The position numbers and the translations under genes were made by a program. A DNA stretch of 64,000 bases, taken from NCBI GenBank assembly GCA_910589025.1, contig CAJURM010000009.1:50519-114518 (forward strand), read 5' to 3'. Source of the DNA: an uncultured Odoribacter sp. (GTDB lineage Bacteria; Bacteroidota; Bacteroidia; Bacteroidales; Marinifilaceae). Under the pieces are notes generated by a model. It was given only the letters and a program-made list of their open reading frames with translations. It did no database searches and was not told the origin of the DNA. Below, piece by piece: positions 24,142 through 33,238 of this stretch (within the stretch, counting starts at the first letter, position 1; every line of letters starts with the position of its first letter).

Positions 24142-26163
24142 ATGAAAGTCTTGATTAATTTTTTGACGGGTGCTTTGCTGATTGGCTTGTTGGCAGGATG
24201 CAGCAAGCATGGGGAAGAGATACACAAAGATTGGCTGGAAGGTATAGAGGAAAAAGATGCGTTTTATGTGAATGCCAGGGTGCTGTTGCCGGTGGCGCCC
24301 GGCACCCGCAGTCAAACCGGAGAGGACGGTACTTCTGACGGCGGCAAGGAGGAGGGGCAGGATTATGAAAATAAGGTGGGCAATGTTTTACTGGTGCTTG
24401 CCGAGCGGGGCGACGGGGATTCCCCTTTTACTTATATCGCTCATGGTTTGGCCGGTGCCGTACAACAGCAAGACGGTATCGTTACGACGACGGCTGCTAT
24501 CACCCAAACGACGTTGTCCGGTTATTATGAAAAGTATGCTGTGAATAGAATTACGGAAATTCCGGAGGAGAGACAAAAGATACAGGTGTTTGCTTTTTGT
24601 AATCCCCCTCAGGATTTATTGGATGTTTTCAATAAGGATCTGCCGGCCAATGAAGAATTAAGGACTACCTGGTTTAATGCGGCATGTGAGGTGATTGGAA
24701 GCAATAATCCGGACAATACCGGAATGACGGACGGTTCCAACCGTTCAATTTGGGCAAAGAATTCGTTTTTGATGTCGAGCTCGGAAACGGTGTTGGTGAC
24801 TATCCCGCCGACTTTTGATGAATGGTTGTTGGATTATGCCACGGTGGACCGTCCGCTTCTTTTAAGTGAAAAACCGGTGCCGGTGGAGCGTTCCGTTGCC
24901 CGTTTCGATTTCAAAGACGGGTCGGATCATCCGGGAGAGAATACTTATGATATAGATGTTGCCGGTATGAATGGTGGGGCTTTGCAGGTAAAATTGGTCC
25001 GCATGGCATTGGTGAATATGAGCAAACATTTTTATTGGCTGAAACGCGTTTCCAATGAAAGTGACGGTCATGCACATCCTGTCCTGTGCGGAGCGGAAAC
25101 GGATAAGAACCATATTGTGGATACTGATGCGGAAGAAAAACATAAACATGAGTCTATTGAAGGGATGACGCCCCATGATCTGAAATTATCTGACTATTTT
25201 AATTTCTGTCTGTTCAATGAAGACGGTTCTATCGATGAGAATACCCGTAAGAGGTGGAATAATTATCGTATTGATGATGTGATAGGAGGTGATAACGGTA
25301 TACTTGGGAACGGGGATAAGTGGACGGACGTACCGGGTTCGGTTGACAAATCGGGTTATCATATTTGGCGTTATGTAACGGAGAATACGATATCGCATGA
25401 CGAGTATCAGACGCATGCCGTCTCTACCGGTATTGTGTTTAAAGGCAAGTTGTTGATAGACAGAAATAATGAGGCTGTGAATGAAACGCTTCGGAAAGCT
25501 GTTCACGGGGAATATAGTTTGCCCGGTGATGACGGATATATTTATCAGGTTGACGGGAAAACTTATCCGATTCTGTTTGTGTTTGAAAATAATATATATG
25601 TCGGTTGGAATGATCAGGTGAAACAGTTTATTTCAGAGGATTACACCGGACAGCCGATGTATAATGCCGCTCATTCCGATTATGCGTACAAGGGTGTGAC
25701 GAAGACTGTAGACGAGTGGTATCAGAATTTGGTAAAGGTTTATAAGGCCAATGGAAAAGATGCGGAGAATTACCATGTGAAAGAGGCTTTGAATATTTTC
25801 CGTGCCGCTGTTACGGCCAATGGTTTTACCATGTATCAGGCAAGCGATGATTCAGCGGATTATAATCCCGATATGCAGAAGGAGGGGGAAGGTCCCGGTT
25901 TTTATTTTTACTATTTTTATTGGAACCGTCATAATAATAATGGCAGGAACGGGGTGATGGGACCGATGGAGTTTGCTGTGGTACGCAATAATGTTTATAA
26001 GTTGTCGGTTACTCATATCAGCCAGTTGGGACATCCGCGTATTTCCGGTAATGACCCGGATAATCCGACACCTGATAAACCCGATGAAGAGGGAAAGTTG
26101 TATTTTACTGTCAATGTGGAGGTGTTGCCTTGGACGGTGAGGGTGAATAATATTATTTTCTAA
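24142..26163 (+). CDS. Mfa1-like fimbrial major subunit
   Basis: The 673-residue lipoprotein has a signal ending LLAGC (C20) and carries the Mfa1-type pattern. Its C-terminal segment VRNNVYKLSVTHISQLGHP, then NVEVLPWTVRVNNIIF, corresponds to the terminal donor/groove strands of Bacteroidales fimbrillins. In the known system the lipidated precursor is cleaved by a surface protease and the subunits polymerise by strand exchange. The spacing from the preceding gene is 26 bp, with a GGTAGGAT ribosome site. It is longer than typical Mfa1 (about 560). Confidence 0.75.
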   Translation: MKVLINFLTGALLIGLLAGCSKHGEEIHKDWLEGIEEKDAFYVNARVLLPVAPGTRSQTGEDGTSDGGKEEGQDYENKVGNVLLVLAERGDGDSPFTYIAHGLAGAVQQQDGIVTTTAAITQTTLSGYYEKYAVNRITEIPEERQKIQVFAFCNPPQDLLDVFNKDLPANEELRTTWFNAACEVIGSNNPDNTGMTDGSNRSIWAKNSFLMSSSETVLVTIPPTFDEWLLDYATVDRPLLLSEKPVPVERSVARFDFKDGSDHPGENTYDIDVAGMNGGALQVKLVRMALVNMSKHFYWLKRVSNESDGHAHPVLCGAETDKNHIVDTDAEEKHKHESIEGMTPHDLKLSDYFNFCLFNEDGSIDENTRKRWNNYRIDDVIGGDNGILGNGDKWTDVPGSVDKSGYHIWRYVTENTISHDEYQTHAVSTGIVFKGKLLIDRNNEAVNETLRKAVHGEYSLPGDDGYIYQVDGKTYPILFVFENNIYVGWNDQVKQFISEDYTGQPMYNAAHSDYAYKGVTKTVDEWYQNLVKVYKANGKDAENYHVKEALNIFRAAVTANGFTMYQASDDSADYNPDMQKEGEGPGFYFYYFYWNRHNNNGRNGVMGPMEFAVVRNNVYKLSVTHISQLGHPRISGNDPDNPTPDKPDEEGKLYFTVNVEVLPWTVRVNNIIF

Positions 26164-26176
26164 AATTGTTCAAGGG

Positions 26177-27187
26177 ATGAAGCGGGATTTGATTTTACGG
26201 TTAGCCGGCACAGCATGGGCTGTACTGATGCTCGTCTCCCTGTCTTCGTGTGAGAAGATTTATGATGATTTGGAGGCGTGTCCGCATGGGGTAGCCCTGC
26301 GTTTCGTGTATGATTATAACATGGAATATGCCAATGCTTTCCCCAAACAGGTGGATTGTCTGACACTCTGTGTGTATGATGATGAAAACCGTCATGTGGT
26401 GACGCATGTGGTGACGGCTGATTCATTGTTGTCGGATGAGAATTGGCGCATGCGGCTGGAATTGCCGGAGGGACGTTATCGTTTTGTGGCGTATGGGGGA
26501 CTTGCTTGTGCAAAGAGTTCTTTTTCGCTGGTAGGGGAGCCTGCCGATACTTCCCGTTGGGAGAGCCTTCGGGTATTGATGGACGCTTACCGCCGGTCTG
26601 ATACGGTGCGAGAGAATCTTCACGGTTTGTATTGGGGGGAGGCGGAAGTGGAGACCGCTGATCTTTACGGAGAAGGTACGGTGAAAATGATGAAGAATAC
26701 AAACAATATCCGTGTTGTGTTACAGGATGTTAATACTCAACAACCGGTGTATGGAAAAGATTTTACGTTTTCGATTACGGACGATAATACGCTGTTTGGG
26801 GCGGATAATGAGTTGTTGGAGAATGGGGAGGTTACCTATATGCCTTGGGCGCAGGGGGATGCCATTGTCGGGCTTAATACTGCCGGCACGGAAGTAATCG
26901 GTGCTTATGCCGAATTGTCTGTGTCACGCCTGATGGCAAAGCGTTCCCCGGTATTACGGGTGAAAAGTACGGACACGGGAGAGGACGTGATAGATATTCC
27001 TTTGTTGAATTACCTGAGGCTGTACAAAAGTATGCTTTATGAAACAGCCGGTATAGGGGAACAGGAATTTCTTGACCGCCAGAGCCGTTGGACGCTGCTT
27101 TTCCTTTTGGACAGTCAGAAACGTTGGGTAAAGACCTATATCAAAATCAATGATTGGAAAGTGGTGATTAACGAAACGAGTCTTTGA
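26177..27187 (+). CDS. FimB/Mfa2 family fimbrial anchor subunit
   Basis: The 336-residue lipoprotein has its lipobox at LSSC (C25) followed by EKIYDDLEACPHGVALRFVYDYNMEYANAFPKQVDCLTLCVYD, the hallmark start of FimB/Mfa2 proteins. These cap the fimbrial base and tether it to the outer membrane, setting fibre length. It follows the major subunit by 13 bp, the canonical order. Confidence 0.88.
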   Translation: MKRDLILRLAGTAWAVLMLVSLSSCEKIYDDLEACPHGVALRFVYDYNMEYANAFPKQVDCLTLCVYDDENRHVVTHVVTADSLLSDENWRMRLELPEGRYRFVAYGGLACAKSSFSLVGEPADTSRWESLRVLMDAYRRSDTVRENLHGLYWGEAEVETADLYGEGTVKMMKNTNNIRVVLQDVNTQQPVYGKDFTFSITDDNTLFGADNELLENGEVTYMPWAQGDAIVGLNTAGTEVIGAYAELSVSRLMAKRSPVLRVKSTDTGEDVIDIPLLNYLRLYKSMLYETAGIGEQEFLDRQSRWTLLFLLDSQKRWVKTYIKINDWKVVINETSL

Positions 27188-27189
27188 AA

Positions 27190-28293
27190 ATGAATAAGTC
27201 GATAGGTTGTATTGTACTCTTGTTTGCCGCATTGGGGCTAATGGCTGGGTGTGACAGGGGGGAATATGGGAGGATGGAAGAGAGGCCCGGGAGCGTGACA
27301 TTGAAAATCGGCGTGGATGTGTCCGATATATTGTCTCAAACGAGGGCGGATGAGACTTCCGCGGCAGCGAACGATGCGGAGAAAATGCACACGTTGCGTA
27401 TCATCGTTGTACGGCCTGACGGTCGGGTGGAACGGGTTAAATACATCCGGTTGGATAATCCTGCAACGTTGCAAGCCTGGAAGTTTGATGCGATTGTCAG
27501 CGGGGAGACCAAACGTGTTTATCTGATTGTAAATGAGAATACCGAAAAGACAGAAGATGGCATTGTTAAAAAGGTTGTTCCTTATGATTTTTCCAAAATT
27601 AAGGCCGGGACCGTGTTTCCTTTGAATGAGATGTATGCCCTGACTTTTTGTGTGAATAGCGATACGGAAAGGTTGGTGGGTCCGTTGCCCATGAGCGATG
27701 TACACCGGGTAGATATAGCCCCTGTCGTACCTGACGGAACGGAACGCGAGATAGAGTGCCATCTTACCGTCAGGCGTGCCGCCGTGAAGTTTACCTGTTA
27801 TGTGACGAATGAAAGCGAAAAAGAGTTTAAAGCGGTCGGTTTGGAAATGGAGAAAATGGCACGGTATTCCTATTACCTGCCACGGGGATTTAATGACGGG
27901 TATACGGTTCCTTCGGTGGATAATAATGACTATTATAAGTTCCGCCACACGTTTGCCAAAGCGGTGGTTTTAGCGCCTAAATCGCCGGCGGAGGTTGATT
28001 TGTTGAAGGAAGCAGGCGAGCCGCCTATTTATCTGCTGGAGGGAAAGTATGTGGACAAAACGGAGGGGAAAGACGAGACGTGGAATTATAAGATGGCGCT
28101 TTTGTTGCAACGGGATGAATTCGGAGAGAAACCGTGGAGCACGACTTTTGAATATTTCCCGGACCTGCCGGAGTTGCCGCGTAATACGCATGTCGTTGTT
28201 CATGCCACGATTCAGCGCGATTTGGAGATAAAATGGGAGGTGCATGTGCATCCTTACATCAGTGTGCCTCTTGAACCGGATTTCGGTTTGTAA
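27190..28293 (+). CDS. Fimbrial accessory/tip subunit lipoprotein
   Basis: The 367-residue protein has a lipoprotein signal ending LMAGC (C21). Its two-domain beta-rich body is similar in plan to fimbrillins (VTLKIGVDVSDILSQTRAD, LTVRRAAVKFTCYVTNESEKEFKAVGLEMEKM). A short ATG start at 27190 replaces a TTG two codons upstream, leaving a 2-bp gap to the Mfa2-like gene. It likely corresponds to one of the minor (tip-associated) subunits, as Mfa3/Mfa4 do in Porphyromonas; the exact class is not certain. Confidence 0.6.
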   Translation: MNKSIGCIVLLFAALGLMAGCDRGEYGRMEERPGSVTLKIGVDVSDILSQTRADETSAAANDAEKMHTLRIIVVRPDGRVERVKYIRLDNPATLQAWKFDAIVSGETKRVYLIVNENTEKTEDGIVKKVVPYDFSKIKAGTVFPLNEMYALTFCVNSDTERLVGPLPMSDVHRVDIAPVVPDGTEREIECHLTVRRAAVKFTCYVTNESEKEFKAVGLEMEKMARYSYYLPRGFNDGYTVPSVDNNDYYKFRHTFAKAVVLAPKSPAEVDLLKEAGEPPIYLLEGKYVDKTEGKDETWNYKMALLLQRDEFGEKPWSTTFEYFPDLPELPRNTHVVVHATIQRDLEIKWEVHVHPYISVPLEPDFGL

Positions 28294-28311
28294 TGAAAAG
28301 AGTGTAAAGTT

Positions 28312-31300
28312 ATGAAAAGCAATTGTTTATATGGCCTGATTTGTGTGTTGTTGCTGGGGGTGACAGCCTGTGCGGATGAGGAAATACGTCCTTTTGATGA
28401 GATACCGGAAGGTGAAACCACGGTGAGCGCCACCGTTGAGTTTAATCCGCTGACACCGGCTTTGGAGACCCGTGCTGTGGCGGGAGATGCGATTAAGAAT
28501 ATCGAAAGTTTGTGTGTGTTCGTATATGGCATGGATAAGAAGCTGGTAAGCAAGCATGTGATAAAAAATGGTACCACTGCAGTCTCCGGCTATACCGAGG
28601 GAGAAATGCCTCGCAAAGATAAACCGGAAGGGGATATAATAGCCGAGTCGAAGACGCCTTATGCCCGATTTAATTTAAAACTTCCGTATGGACGTTATCA
28701 TATTTATGCCGTTGCCAATATGGGGGATCTTAGCGGATATGATTTTGAGACCGTGGATGAGTTGAAGGGGATTTCTCTGACTTGGCGGGACGATGTGGCG
28801 AAAAACAATCAGATGTTTGGATATTTTACCGAAAAAGGGGTGTACAGTGATGACGATGATTATGTTTTGACGATTAACCGCAAAAATATGGAGGTGCGGG
28901 CTGGTATCCGGCGGGTGGTGTCAAAAGTGACGCTGGCATTTGATGGATCGGCACTGAAAGAAGGGGTGTTTGTCTATATCAAGTCGGTGCGGATTATGGA
29001 TATTCCGAAAGTGTGTTCATTGGGGGTGCCGTCGGTGGATGATGGAAGCGGAGTGAAACGTAAGAGATACAATAAGCCTGAAAATGAAAGCGATCTGATT
29101 CATGAGGGCGACACGATTAAATATGGCACGCAGACTATTTTTGACGAGAGTTATGCTGCTCGAGTGACGAAGGGACGTCCTTATTATCCGCACGGTGACG
29201 GCTATGAAAAAAAGTTTCATACCGAAACGGAGCGGGCACTTTTCTTTTATGAGAATATGCAGGGGGTACATGAGGATAAGGATAAACGGCAGGATGCGAA
29301 TGGAGATCAGGTGCTCGACCACCCCGGTAATAGCCAAAAGCCTACTGACAAATATCTGCCGAAGGATGGCGTGCCTTATGGAACTTATATTGAGGTGGAT
29401 GCCTATTACCGCTCTGTTAATGAAGAGCGGTTGGGGAACGGTAATATTAAATACCGTTTTATGCTTGGAAAGAATGTTACGACAGATTATAATGCGGAAC
29501 GCAATCACCATTATAAACTGACATTGAAATTCAGGAATTTTGCCAATGATGCGGATTGGCATATTGATTATGACGAGCCTGAACCCAGTATCCAGGTGCC
29601 CGAGCCTTATTATATTTCTTATTTGTATAATCATAAAATGATGCTTCCGGTAAAGGTGAATACGGGAGGGAGAGCGTTGTTAAGTTTTACGGCAAGTATA
29701 GACACTAATTCATGGGCGCCTTATAATGCTCCTGTATTGGATTATTATAGGGAGGGGGATCCCAATGTGACGAAAGGGGTAAATCTTAATCCTTGGAATG
29801 GATTTTTGTCTTTGCGGAGAACGAGAGAGACCGTGATAACCAAACCGGGGGATGATGTAATTACCAATCTGAATCGATTGAATATGGATTATTGGAATGA
29901 AACCAGACGCGGTGTGCGGGATTATTCCGTGACAGCGGGGGAATACGATTCGGATAATGGTGACGGAAAATATTATGTGTCTGCCGATGAGGATGGAGAG
30001 ATGAATTTTTTGATACCGATGTACACGAGGGCTAAGCAATTACTGGTAAAGTCTGCTTATACGGGTAATAATCCTTATGTTGCATATCAGCGGAAGGCAA
30101 CTGTTAAGTTTGTTGCTGTTTTGGATGGGGGACTGCGTATAGAAAAGAATGCAAGGATTATGCAGGTGCGTCGGGTTGTTAATCCCAAGGGCGTCTGGCG
30201 AAAACACAATGATGTCAAGGATTTTCATGTTGTTTTGAAGCGATTGCCGAGGGAGTCGGCTACTTCATTCGAGGAGTTTACGTCGGAAGGAAAGTGGAGG
30301 GCGTATCCGATTCTTGACAGGACGAATTTGATTAAACTTGACGGACAAAATGATACGGTGAGAGGCAGTACGGGTACTCCGATTGACTTTACGATTCATT
30401 TTAATGGTACGTGTGCTTCAACGGAAAACCGTTGTGCAATTATTCGGGTGGAGTATCATGACTATAGTTGTTTTCATCTGATTTTTGTTCGTCAAGGCAG
30501 TGCTCCTCTTGATTTGGTAGGTAAGGGAACTTTCTGGCACACGAATAATATGCGTGCAGGGAATGCTGAAACCGGATGTCCGTTAGAAGAGGGATCTTTA
30601 TTCAGATACGGTAATTGGGCACAGCCGATAGATGCTATTAATAATGTAAATGATAAATCACCGTGGGCGGATGTGAAGGCCTCGGATTTCAAAAATCATG
30701 CCACGACTCTGTTTACTATTGTGGGAAGCGGTGAATCTAAGTTGTGGTCGCAAATTGGTTCTAAGGGTAAGAGTGCGGTATTTACCGCACCTGGTATTTC
30801 TCCTTTTTTCCCTGGTAAAACTGTTTCCGTTGCTTCTTTTAATGATTTTGACGAGCTTTGGATGGACGCTGATATTGAAAATGCTTATGGGGTGATGTAT
30901 GGTAATGATGCTACGGAAACTTTGACAAAGTTGGAGGAAGTATATGGTCATCGCTATGATAAGCACAAGGTAAGCGGCGGCGGGTATGGTATGAGGGGAA
31001 TTTTTGTGTATAATAGCGCTACCGGTGATAATTTGTTTTTTCCAATAGGCGCTTCCGGATATGGCCGTCGGAAACGTTCTGAGACCAATGGCAGGGCGGT
31101 GTTGAGGTATGCCGGTAGGACTGCCCCTTTGGACAAAACGAATCCTTCATCGGGAGATTATGTGAATTACAGACCGTTGTTTTATGACCTTTATATGCGT
31201 CCGGGAGCCATTTATTGGTTGCAGCGGGGTGAGGCGAATGTGCGGGGGAGTAAGGAGGATGCAATAGGATGGGATATCAATTATTTTACTTTTGACTTTA

Positions 31301-31377
31301 ATTATATTTCCGCATCGAATTTGTTTGATGCGGATAATGGCAGCGATGCCTGTTTTGTGCGTTGTGTCGAAAAGTAA
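28312..31377 (+). CDS. Large fimbrial tip/adhesin-like lipoprotein (DUF4906-like)
   Basis: The 1021-residue lipoprotein has its lipobox at VTAC (C20). The N-terminal ~330 residues follow the fimbrillin plan (IKNIESLCVFVYGMDKKLV, GRYHIYAVANMGDLS, RRVVSKVTLAFDGSALKEGVFVYIKSVRIMDIPK), and the large C-terminal half is a separate beta-rich region. It is the last gene of the operon, where Bacteroidales fimbrial loci usually encode the tip adhesin. I assign DUF4906 by resemblance only. It ends about 140 bp before the convergent smpB. Confidence 0.65.
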   Translation: MKSNCLYGLICVLLLGVTACADEEIRPFDEIPEGETTVSATVEFNPLTPALETRAVAGDAIKNIESLCVFVYGMDKKLVSKHVIKNGTTAVSGYTEGEMPRKDKPEGDIIAESKTPYARFNLKLPYGRYHIYAVANMGDLSGYDFETVDELKGISLTWRDDVAKNNQMFGYFTEKGVYSDDDDYVLTINRKNMEVRAGIRRVVSKVTLAFDGSALKEGVFVYIKSVRIMDIPKVCSLGVPSVDDGSGVKRKRYNKPENESDLIHEGDTIKYGTQTIFDESYAARVTKGRPYYPHGDGYEKKFHTETERALFFYENMQGVHEDKDKRQDANGDQVLDHPGNSQKPTDKYLPKDGVPYGTYIEVDAYYRSVNEERLGNGNIKYRFMLGKNVTTDYNAERNHHYKLTLKFRNFANDADWHIDYDEPEPSIQVPEPYYISYLYNHKMMLPVKVNTGGRALLSFTASIDTNSWAPYNAPVLDYYREGDPNVTKGVNLNPWNGFLSLRRTRETVITKPGDDVITNLNRLNMDYWNETRRGVRDYSVTAGEYDSDNGDGKYYVSADEDGEMNFLIPMYTRAKQLLVKSAYTGNNPYVAYQRKATVKFVAVLDGGLRIEKNARIMQVRRVVNPKGVWRKHNDVKDFHVVLKRLPRESATSFEEFTSEGKWRAYPILDRTNLIKLDGQNDTVRGSTGTPIDFTIHFNGTCASTENRCAIIRVEYHDYSCFHLIFVRQGSAPLDLVGKGTFWHTNNMRAGNAETGCPLEEGSLFRYGNWAQPIDAINNVNDKSPWADVKASDFKNHATTLFTIVGSGESKLWSQIGSKGKSAVFTAPGISPFFPGKTVSVASFNDFDELWMDADIENAYGVMYGNDATETLTKLEEVYGHRYDKHKVSGGGYGMRGIFVYNSATGDNLFFPIGASGYGRRKRSETNGRAVLRYAGRTAPLDKTNPSSGDYVNYRPLFYDLYMRPGAIYWLQRGEANVRGSKEDAIGWDINYFTFDFNYISASNLFDADNGSDACFVRCVEK

Positions 31378-31514
31378 TCCGGGATGTTGGAGGGTGATTA
31401 TTTGGGGACAGCAATAAAAAAATATTTTTTTTAAAGTCTTCTTTTCAGTAGGTTCCGGCTTTTCTTTTGTTGAAATATGAGTAAGATGGCTCGTTTGAAC
31501 AGGGAGGGAAGCCC

Positions 31515-31967
31515 TTACCTTTTCATGGCCCTGTCCATGTCTTTCTTGGCATCTTTGAGTTTGAGGGATTCCCGTTTGTCGTATTCCTTTTTTCCCCGGG
31601 CTAAGGCGATGCGCAGTTTTACCCAGCCTTTTTCGGTCAGGAACATTTTGGTCGGGACGATGGTGAGTCCGGTTTCTTTGACATTGCGCTCCAATTTGCG
31701 CAGTTCCTTGCGGGTGAGCAGCAGTTTGCGCTCCCGCTTTTCTTCGTGGTTGTAATAGGTGCCCAGTCTGTATTCGGCGATGTGGATGCCTTTCACCCAA
31801 AGTTCTCCTTTGTCGAAGTAGCAATAGGAATCGACCAGACTGGCTTTTCCGGCTCTTACGGATTTTATTTCTGTTCCGGTAAGGATGATGCCTGCGTTGT
31901 ATTCTTCGATAAATTCATAGTCGAAGGAGGCGCGCCGGTTTTTTATGTTGATTTCGTTCTGTGCCAT
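31515..31967 (-). CDS. smpB: SsrA-binding protein SmpB
   Basis: The 150-residue protein aligns along its length with SmpB: INIKNRRASFDYEFIEEYNAGIILTGTEIKSVRAGKASLVDSYCYF, then a basic C-terminal tail (GKKEYDKRESLKLKDAKKDMDRAMKR). SmpB binds tmRNA and delivers it to stalled ribosomes for trans-translation. It starts 6 bp after the Yip1-like gene on the same strand, so they form a small operon. Confidence 0.96.
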   Translation of the reverse strand: MAQNEINIKNRRASFDYEFIEEYNAGIILTGTEIKSVRAGKASLVDSYCYFDKGELWVKGIHIAEYRLGTYYNHEEKRERKLLLTRKELRKLERNVKETGLTIVPTKMFLTEKGWVKLRIALARGKKEYDKRESLKLKDAKKDMDRAMKR

Positions 31968-31972
31968 TTTTT

Positions 31973-32551
31973 TTATACGTTAAGTGCCGGAATGTGAAAC
32001 AGGATCATCAGCAGTTTGTGAAGAATGACCGGAATAAAAATGATGGCTAAACTGGTGATGATAAATAAATTGGTTTTTTGATTGGTGGTTAATTCAGTGG
32101 TTGCGTAAATGCCTGTATACAACGTTCTCAGAAAAATCAGACTGAGCAGGTCGGTTAGCTGACCCATAAAGTTGTTTCCGAATGCCCCGGACAGGCTGTG
32201 GAAAAACAGAAAGATGGCCGCACTGAATACAGTCAGGTTTAGCGCCGTGTTTTCGGCATCAAGGCTTTTTCCGTTCAGATATTCACTGATGAGGAGGACA
32301 ACGACATAGGTCCCCAGCAAATTGGAGGCTAAATGGATGAGCGCATACCCTAAGGCATAAAAGAAATTCAGCCACAGCAAACTGATGAACCATACGGCTA
32401 CGGCCACGGTTACGCAAAAGGGTATGAAGAACTTCCGGAAAAGGGTGTTTTTTTCGGTCGGTTCTTCCCGGATTTTGTCCCACTCTTGGGAAGGGTGGAG
32501 TAAAAGACGGATGATGCGGTTAAACCAGAAATTCAGTTCTTTCTTGTTCAT
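31973..32551 (-). CDS. Yip1-like membrane protein
   Basis: The 192-residue protein has a cytoplasmic N-terminus (MNKKELNFWFNRIIRLLLHPSQEWDKIREEP) followed by five hydrophobic segments, the arrangement of bacterial Yip1-domain proteins. The function is unknown. Two ATGs lie in tandem (32554 and 32551). A TATTTTTG element at 32559-32566 sits almost on top of the start, so transcription may begin with little or no leader. Confidence 0.7.
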   Translation of the reverse strand: MNKKELNFWFNRIIRLLLHPSQEWDKIREEPTEKNTLFRKFFIPFCVTVAVAVWFISLLWLNFFYALGYALIHLASNLLGTYVVVLLISEYLNGKSLDAENTALNLTVFSAAIFLFFHSLSGAFGNNFMGQLTDLLSLIFLRTLYTGIYATTELTTNQKTNLFIITSLAIIFIPVILHKLLMILFHIPALNV

Positions 32552-32646
32552 CATGCGACAAAAATACGATTTAATTTTCAAATTCAGATTTTGCGGGGGG
32601 AAAGAAGCGTTGTATTTGTTAAAATCCGAGGGTTTGTGTAAAAAAG

Positions 32647-32671
32647 TGGGAGAAAGTGGTAGAAGATGGGA
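32647..32671 (+). promoter_or_regulatory. MraZ operator repeats in front of the dcw cluster
   Basis: TGGGA (32647-32651), TGGTA (32657-32661) and TGGGA (32667-32671) are spaced exactly 10 bp apart, the pattern bound by MraZ octamers upstream of mraZ in other bacteria. A promoter-like TACCTTTTG lies at 32686-32694 so the operator overlaps its -33 region, consistent with autorepression. Confidence 0.75.
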
Positions 32672-32773
32672 ATTTTATTTAATTTTACCTTTTGAAAGAA
32701 CTGTCTTGTTGGGAAAGGAGTTGTTTGATAAGATTTTGTTAGACAGTGTTTTAATGTAAAAGAATGAAATTCG

Positions 32774-33226
32774 ATGGCGTCTTTTATTGGGGATTATTCG
32801 TGTAAAGCGGACAGCAAATGCCGGGTTATGGTGCCTGTGTCTTTCCGGAAAGTGATGGCGGAGATGCAGCAGGAGACCTTTGTGGTGCGGCGGAATGTGT
32901 TTGAAGATTCGCTGGATATGTATCCGTATAAGGAGTGGGAGGCGTTGGTGGAGTCGTTGCGGGCCAGGTTGAATCTGTTTGACCGCAGGCATGCTGCTTT
33001 TATGAGGGAGTTGTACCGGGGGGTGCAGGAGGTGGAGATGGATGCAAATGGGCGCATATTGCTTCCGAAACGGATGCTGGAAGAGGTGGGGATTGATAAG
33101 GAGCTTGTGTTGGCGGGACAGGATGCGAAAATTGAGATTTGGGACGTTAAGAAGTACGATAATATGAAAATGGGAGGGGAGGATTTTGCGAAGTTGACGC
33201 AGGATGTTTTTAATGTACAAAAATAA
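32774..33226 (+). CDS. mraZ: MraZ, dcw cluster transcriptional regulator
   Basis: The 150-residue protein has two AbrB-like SpoVT domains: FIGDYSCKADSKCRVMVPVSFRK at the start and QEVEMDANGRILLPKRMLEEVGI in the second half. MraZ forms rings and binds repeated TGGGN boxes ahead of its own gene; such boxes are present at 32647-32671. It is the first gene of the cluster, 12 bp before rsmH. Confidence 0.93.
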   Translation: MASFIGDYSCKADSKCRVMVPVSFRKVMAEMQQETFVVRRNVFEDSLDMYPYKEWEALVESLRARLNLFDRRHAAFMRELYRGVQEVEMDANGRILLPKRMLEEVGIDKELVLAGQDAKIEIWDVKKYDNMKMGGEDFAKLTQDVFNVQK

Positions 33227-33238
33227 ATCAGTGGGGGT

